A stretch of DNA of 64,000 bases from an uncultured Eubacteriales bacterium (lineage in GTDB: Bacteria > Bacillota > Clostridia > Peptostreptococcales > Anaerovoracaceae), in assembly GCA_902775345.1 (NCBI GenBank), contig CACYLW010000017.1, positions 1-64,000 on the forward strand, given 5' to 3'. The notes beneath the pieces are model-generated. The model saw nothing but the letters and a program-made list of their open reading frames with translations. It did no database searches and was not told the origin of the DNA. Shown here piece after piece: positions 62,279 to 64,000 of the stretch. How positions within the stretch are numbered: position 1 is the stretch's first letter; each line of letters opens with the position of its first letter. Both the position numbers and the translations under genes were made by a program.

Positions 62279-62620
62279 ATGGACAACAGATATTTCAAGC
62301 TAGAAATAATCATACCAGAAACGCATTTTGCAGAACTGAGAAAAGCTCTTCAAAGTGTAAATGCAGGGCATATTGGTAACTATGACTGCTGCCTATCATA
62401 CAGCAGGGTCATCGGAACATGGAGACCCCTTCCAGGCACAGATCCCTTCGTTGGAAATGAAGGTGTGATCAGTGAGGAAGAGGAACTCAAAGTAGAAGTA
62501 ACTGTAAACGGCAATCGTCTTGATGAGACTATTGCTGCTATAAAAGAAGTTCATCCGTATGAAGAACCAGTTATTAATGTGATCGAATTATATAGGACTG
62601 GATTAAATAAAAATCGATGA
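62279..62620 (+). CDS. Stand-alone NIF3/YqfO PII-like domain protein
   Basis: A 113-residue protein corresponding to the PII-like insert domain of NIF3/YqfO: FKLEIIIPETHFAELRKAL, GHIGNYDCCLSYSRVIGTW, and the ending HPYEEPVINVIEL. It lacks the dimetal NIF3 core. Similar single-domain proteins exist in bacteria, and their function is unknown. The ATG at 62279 is preferred over an in-frame GTG at 62270. Confidence 0.8.
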   Translation: MDNRYFKLEIIIPETHFAELRKALQSVNAGHIGNYDCCLSYSRVIGTWRPLPGTDPFVGNEGVISEEEELKVEVTVNGNRLDETIAAIKEVHPYEEPVINVIELYRTGLNKNR

Positions 62621-62668
62621 AAGCAGGATACATCACGTAGAATAGCTGACATCGAAAGGAGAATAGAT

Positions 62669-63379
62669 TTGAAAGTATTGGTAATACCTGACGTCCATTT
62701 GAAACCGTGGATGTTTGATAGAGCGACTGAAATAATGAAGTCTGGCGTTGCAGAGAAGGCGGTATGCCTCATGGACATACCTGATGACTGGGGACAGGAA
62801 TATAATCTTGGATTGTATGAGGACACATTCGATGCTGCGATTCGGTTCCAGAAAGCTTATCCGGACACACTCTGGTGCTATGGCAATCATGATCTGTCAT
62901 ATGAATGGCTGCAGTACGAAAGTGGTTTTTCTTCAGTGGCTATCCCCGTTGTTAACGCAAAGCTTGGCGCATTGAGGAGAGGGCTTTCGGACAAGAGCCA
63001 GATGACATATATTCACAGGATAGATGATGTCTTGTTCCTTCACGGTGGACTTACTCATGCATTCGTGAAGTATTATGCCAACGATGTGGACTATGACGAC
63101 ACAGATGCAGTAATGGAGAAGATCAATCTGCTCGGAAGGAATGAGATGTGGGATGACGCGTCCCCTTTATGGTTCAGGCCGCAGTTTTATAACGAGAAAA
63201 TGTACAAAGAGTCGGATCTTCTGCAGGTAGTCGGTCATACTCCAGTGATGCAAATCGACCGTCTCGGTAATGTACTATCATGCGATTTATTTTCAACATA
63301 CAGAACTGGTGATCCTATCGGAACAGAGGAATTCCTGCTGATCGACACAGAGACCTGGGAACACGAAGGAATCAAATGA
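62669..63379 (+). CDS. Metallophosphoesterase
   Basis: A 236-residue calcineurin-like phosphoesterase starting from TTG behind AAAGGAG: VIPDVHLKP, DIPDDWGQ, CYGNHDL, LHGGLTHA and VVGHTP supply the metal ligands. It resembles serine/threonine or nucleotide phosphatases of phages and elements. The substrate is unknown. It differs from the chromosomal enzyme at 48258. Confidence 0.88.
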   Translation: MKVLVIPDVHLKPWMFDRATEIMKSGVAEKAVCLMDIPDDWGQEYNLGLYEDTFDAAIRFQKAYPDTLWCYGNHDLSYEWLQYESGFSSVAIPVVNAKLGALRRGLSDKSQMTYIHRIDDVLFLHGGLTHAFVKYYANDVDYDDTDAVMEKINLLGRNEMWDDASPLWFRPQFYNEKMYKESDLLQVVGHTPVMQIDRLGNVLSCDLFSTYRTGDPIGTEEFLLIDTETWEHEGIK

Positions 63380-63404
63380 TCAAATGAAATAAGAGATGCA
63401 AGCG

Positions 63405-63436
63405 AAGCTGCAGGCAATGATGTCTGCAGTTTTTTA
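63405..63436 (+). terminator. Possible terminator
   Basis: CTGCAG is repeated in inverted form (63408 and 63424) and followed by six T. The stem is short but the T-run is good. Confidence 0.55.
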
Positions 63437-63465
63437 ATGCGACAAGATGGAAAGGAGGAAGGCCT

Positions 63466-64000
63466 ATGGCAGTATTTACAGGCAGCGAACATAAAGGAAA
63501 GACACAAAAGGAACGAATAAAAGAGATAACCGATCAGCTTGAAGCAGGTGTTGTAGCTGTCTATGAGAGCGATGCATATAAGGCATACTTGAAATGCATG
63601 AGCAAGTTTCACAATTATAGTCTGAATAACACACTTCTTATAGCCTTACAACGTCCCGATGCAAGTCTGGTTTGTGGGTATCAGGCATGGAAGAAGGATC
63701 ACGGCAGACAGGTTCGGAAAGGTGAGAAAGGCATCAAGATAATCGCTCCGTGCAAGTATAAAGTCGAGCTTGAAGAGAAGGATGATGACGGCAATCAGAA
63801 GATCACTGAATACACAGGATTTAAAGTCGCTACAGTCTTTGATTATGCGCAGACTGAAGGCCCGGAGCTGCCAACAATTGGTGTGAATGAGCTCACAGGT
63901 AATGTCGGAGACTACAGAAAACTGTTCAATGCTTTGACTGAAATGTGCCCAGTACCAATATATACCGAAGATATACAGAACGGAGCCAAGGGTTATTACA
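63466..64000 (+). CDS. ArdC-like antirestriction protein (partial)
   Basis: The first 178 residues of a protein running off the window. It begins MAVFTGSEHKGK and has the ArdC-type N-terminal ssDNA-binding region (KFHNYSLNNTLLIALQ, GYQAWKKDHGRQVRKGEKG, KVATVFDYAQTEG). Relatives carry a zincin-like peptidase domain next, which would lie past 64000. These proteins protect incoming element DNA from host restriction. AAAGGAGGAAGGCCT precedes the ATG. Confidence 0.85.
   Translation, partial: MAVFTGSEHKGKTQKERIKEITDQLEAGVVAVYESDAYKAYLKCMSKFHNYSLNNTLLIALQRPDASLVCGYQAWKKDHGRQVRKGEKGIKIIAPCKYKVELEEKDDDGNQKITEYTGFKVATVFDYAQTEGPELPTIGVNELTGNVGDYRKLFNALTEMCPVPIYTEDIQNGAKGYY

Larger units (their letters stand above)
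53139..64000. mobile_element. Left part of a conjugative-type element inserted at ssrA
   Basis: From the tmRNA 3' end onward the gene content changes to element backbone: ParA, ParB, a sortase-type surface protein, winged-helix and Cys-rich small proteins, RadC/JAB, YdbC/PC4 and ArdC. All genes run away from ssrA. Integrase, relaxase and secretion genes are not in the window and would lie beyond 64000. tmRNA 3' ends are frequent integration sites. The right junction is not visible. Confidence 0.6.

Overview
The window looks like a piece of an anaerobic, probably gut-associated, clostridial (Bacillota) chromosome. The evidence is the rnf operon in the clostridial order C-D-G-E-A-B, an Orn/Lys/Arg-type decarboxylase, a VaFE/SpaA-type sortase-anchored surface protein, strong AGGAGG ribosome sites and TTGACA/TATAAT promoters. 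A genus cannot be assigned from the sequence alone.

Layout. (1) 1-26.1 kb is accessory DNA ending at an intact tRNA-Lys(CTT) gene (26014-26089, minus strand). Copies of the 3' end of that tRNA recur in direct orientation at about 2512, 7042 (degenerate), 10881 and 17175. Three of these four junctions (2512, 10881, 17175) and the intact tRNA each have their own terminator hairpin just outside the tRNA 3' end, and some have clusters of short repeats with helical spacing like integrase arm sites. I read this as an accretion island: several elements inserted one after another into the same tRNA. The cargo segments are an MFS transporter, GcvT-like methyltransferase and PucR regulator (2.5-7.0 kb); a PAP2 protein, an XRE membrane regulator, two GNATs and a DUF5714 protein (7.0-10.9 kb); and an AbiEii remnant with an AraC/LacZ/GPH-transporter sugar module (10.9-17.2 kb). 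The newest unit (17175-26050) is a complete-looking integrative mobilizable element. It carries a tyrosine integrase, a KilA-N protein, a large structured non-coding region, an excisionase-like protein, a RepA-like ATPase, inverted iterons, a candidate oriT, a MobA/L relaxase, and a LysR/HPr-like cargo pair.

(2) 26.3-52.7 kb is core chromosome. It holds a very acidic zinc-ribbon membrane protein next to a UPF0182 protein, glutamine synthetase, serS, a PLP decarboxylase, the Rnf complex (ferredoxin:NAD+ oxidoreductase and ion pump), a secreted serpin, a DUF5688 protein, a BMP-like cytosolic protein with a metallophosphoesterase, smpB, lepB, a pseudouridine synthase and pncB.

(3) 52.8-64 kb starts with tmRNA (ssrA, 52795-53138), a second integration hotspot. 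Its 3' end is followed by arm-site-like repeats and then by the backbone of a conjugative-type element: ParA/ParB, a broken VaFE-repeat surface protein, small Cys-rich proteins, a winged-helix protein, a RadC/JAB protein, a YdbC/PC4 protein, a NIF3-like domain, a metallophosphoesterase and an ArdC-like antirestriction protein that runs off the window.

The core block is therefore held between two hotspots, tRNA-Lys and ssrA. The most promising under-described items are the structured RNA region and inverted iterons of the tRNA-Lys element, the layered tRNA-Lys island, the acidic zinc-ribbon/UPF0182 pair, and the BMP-like cytosolic protein.
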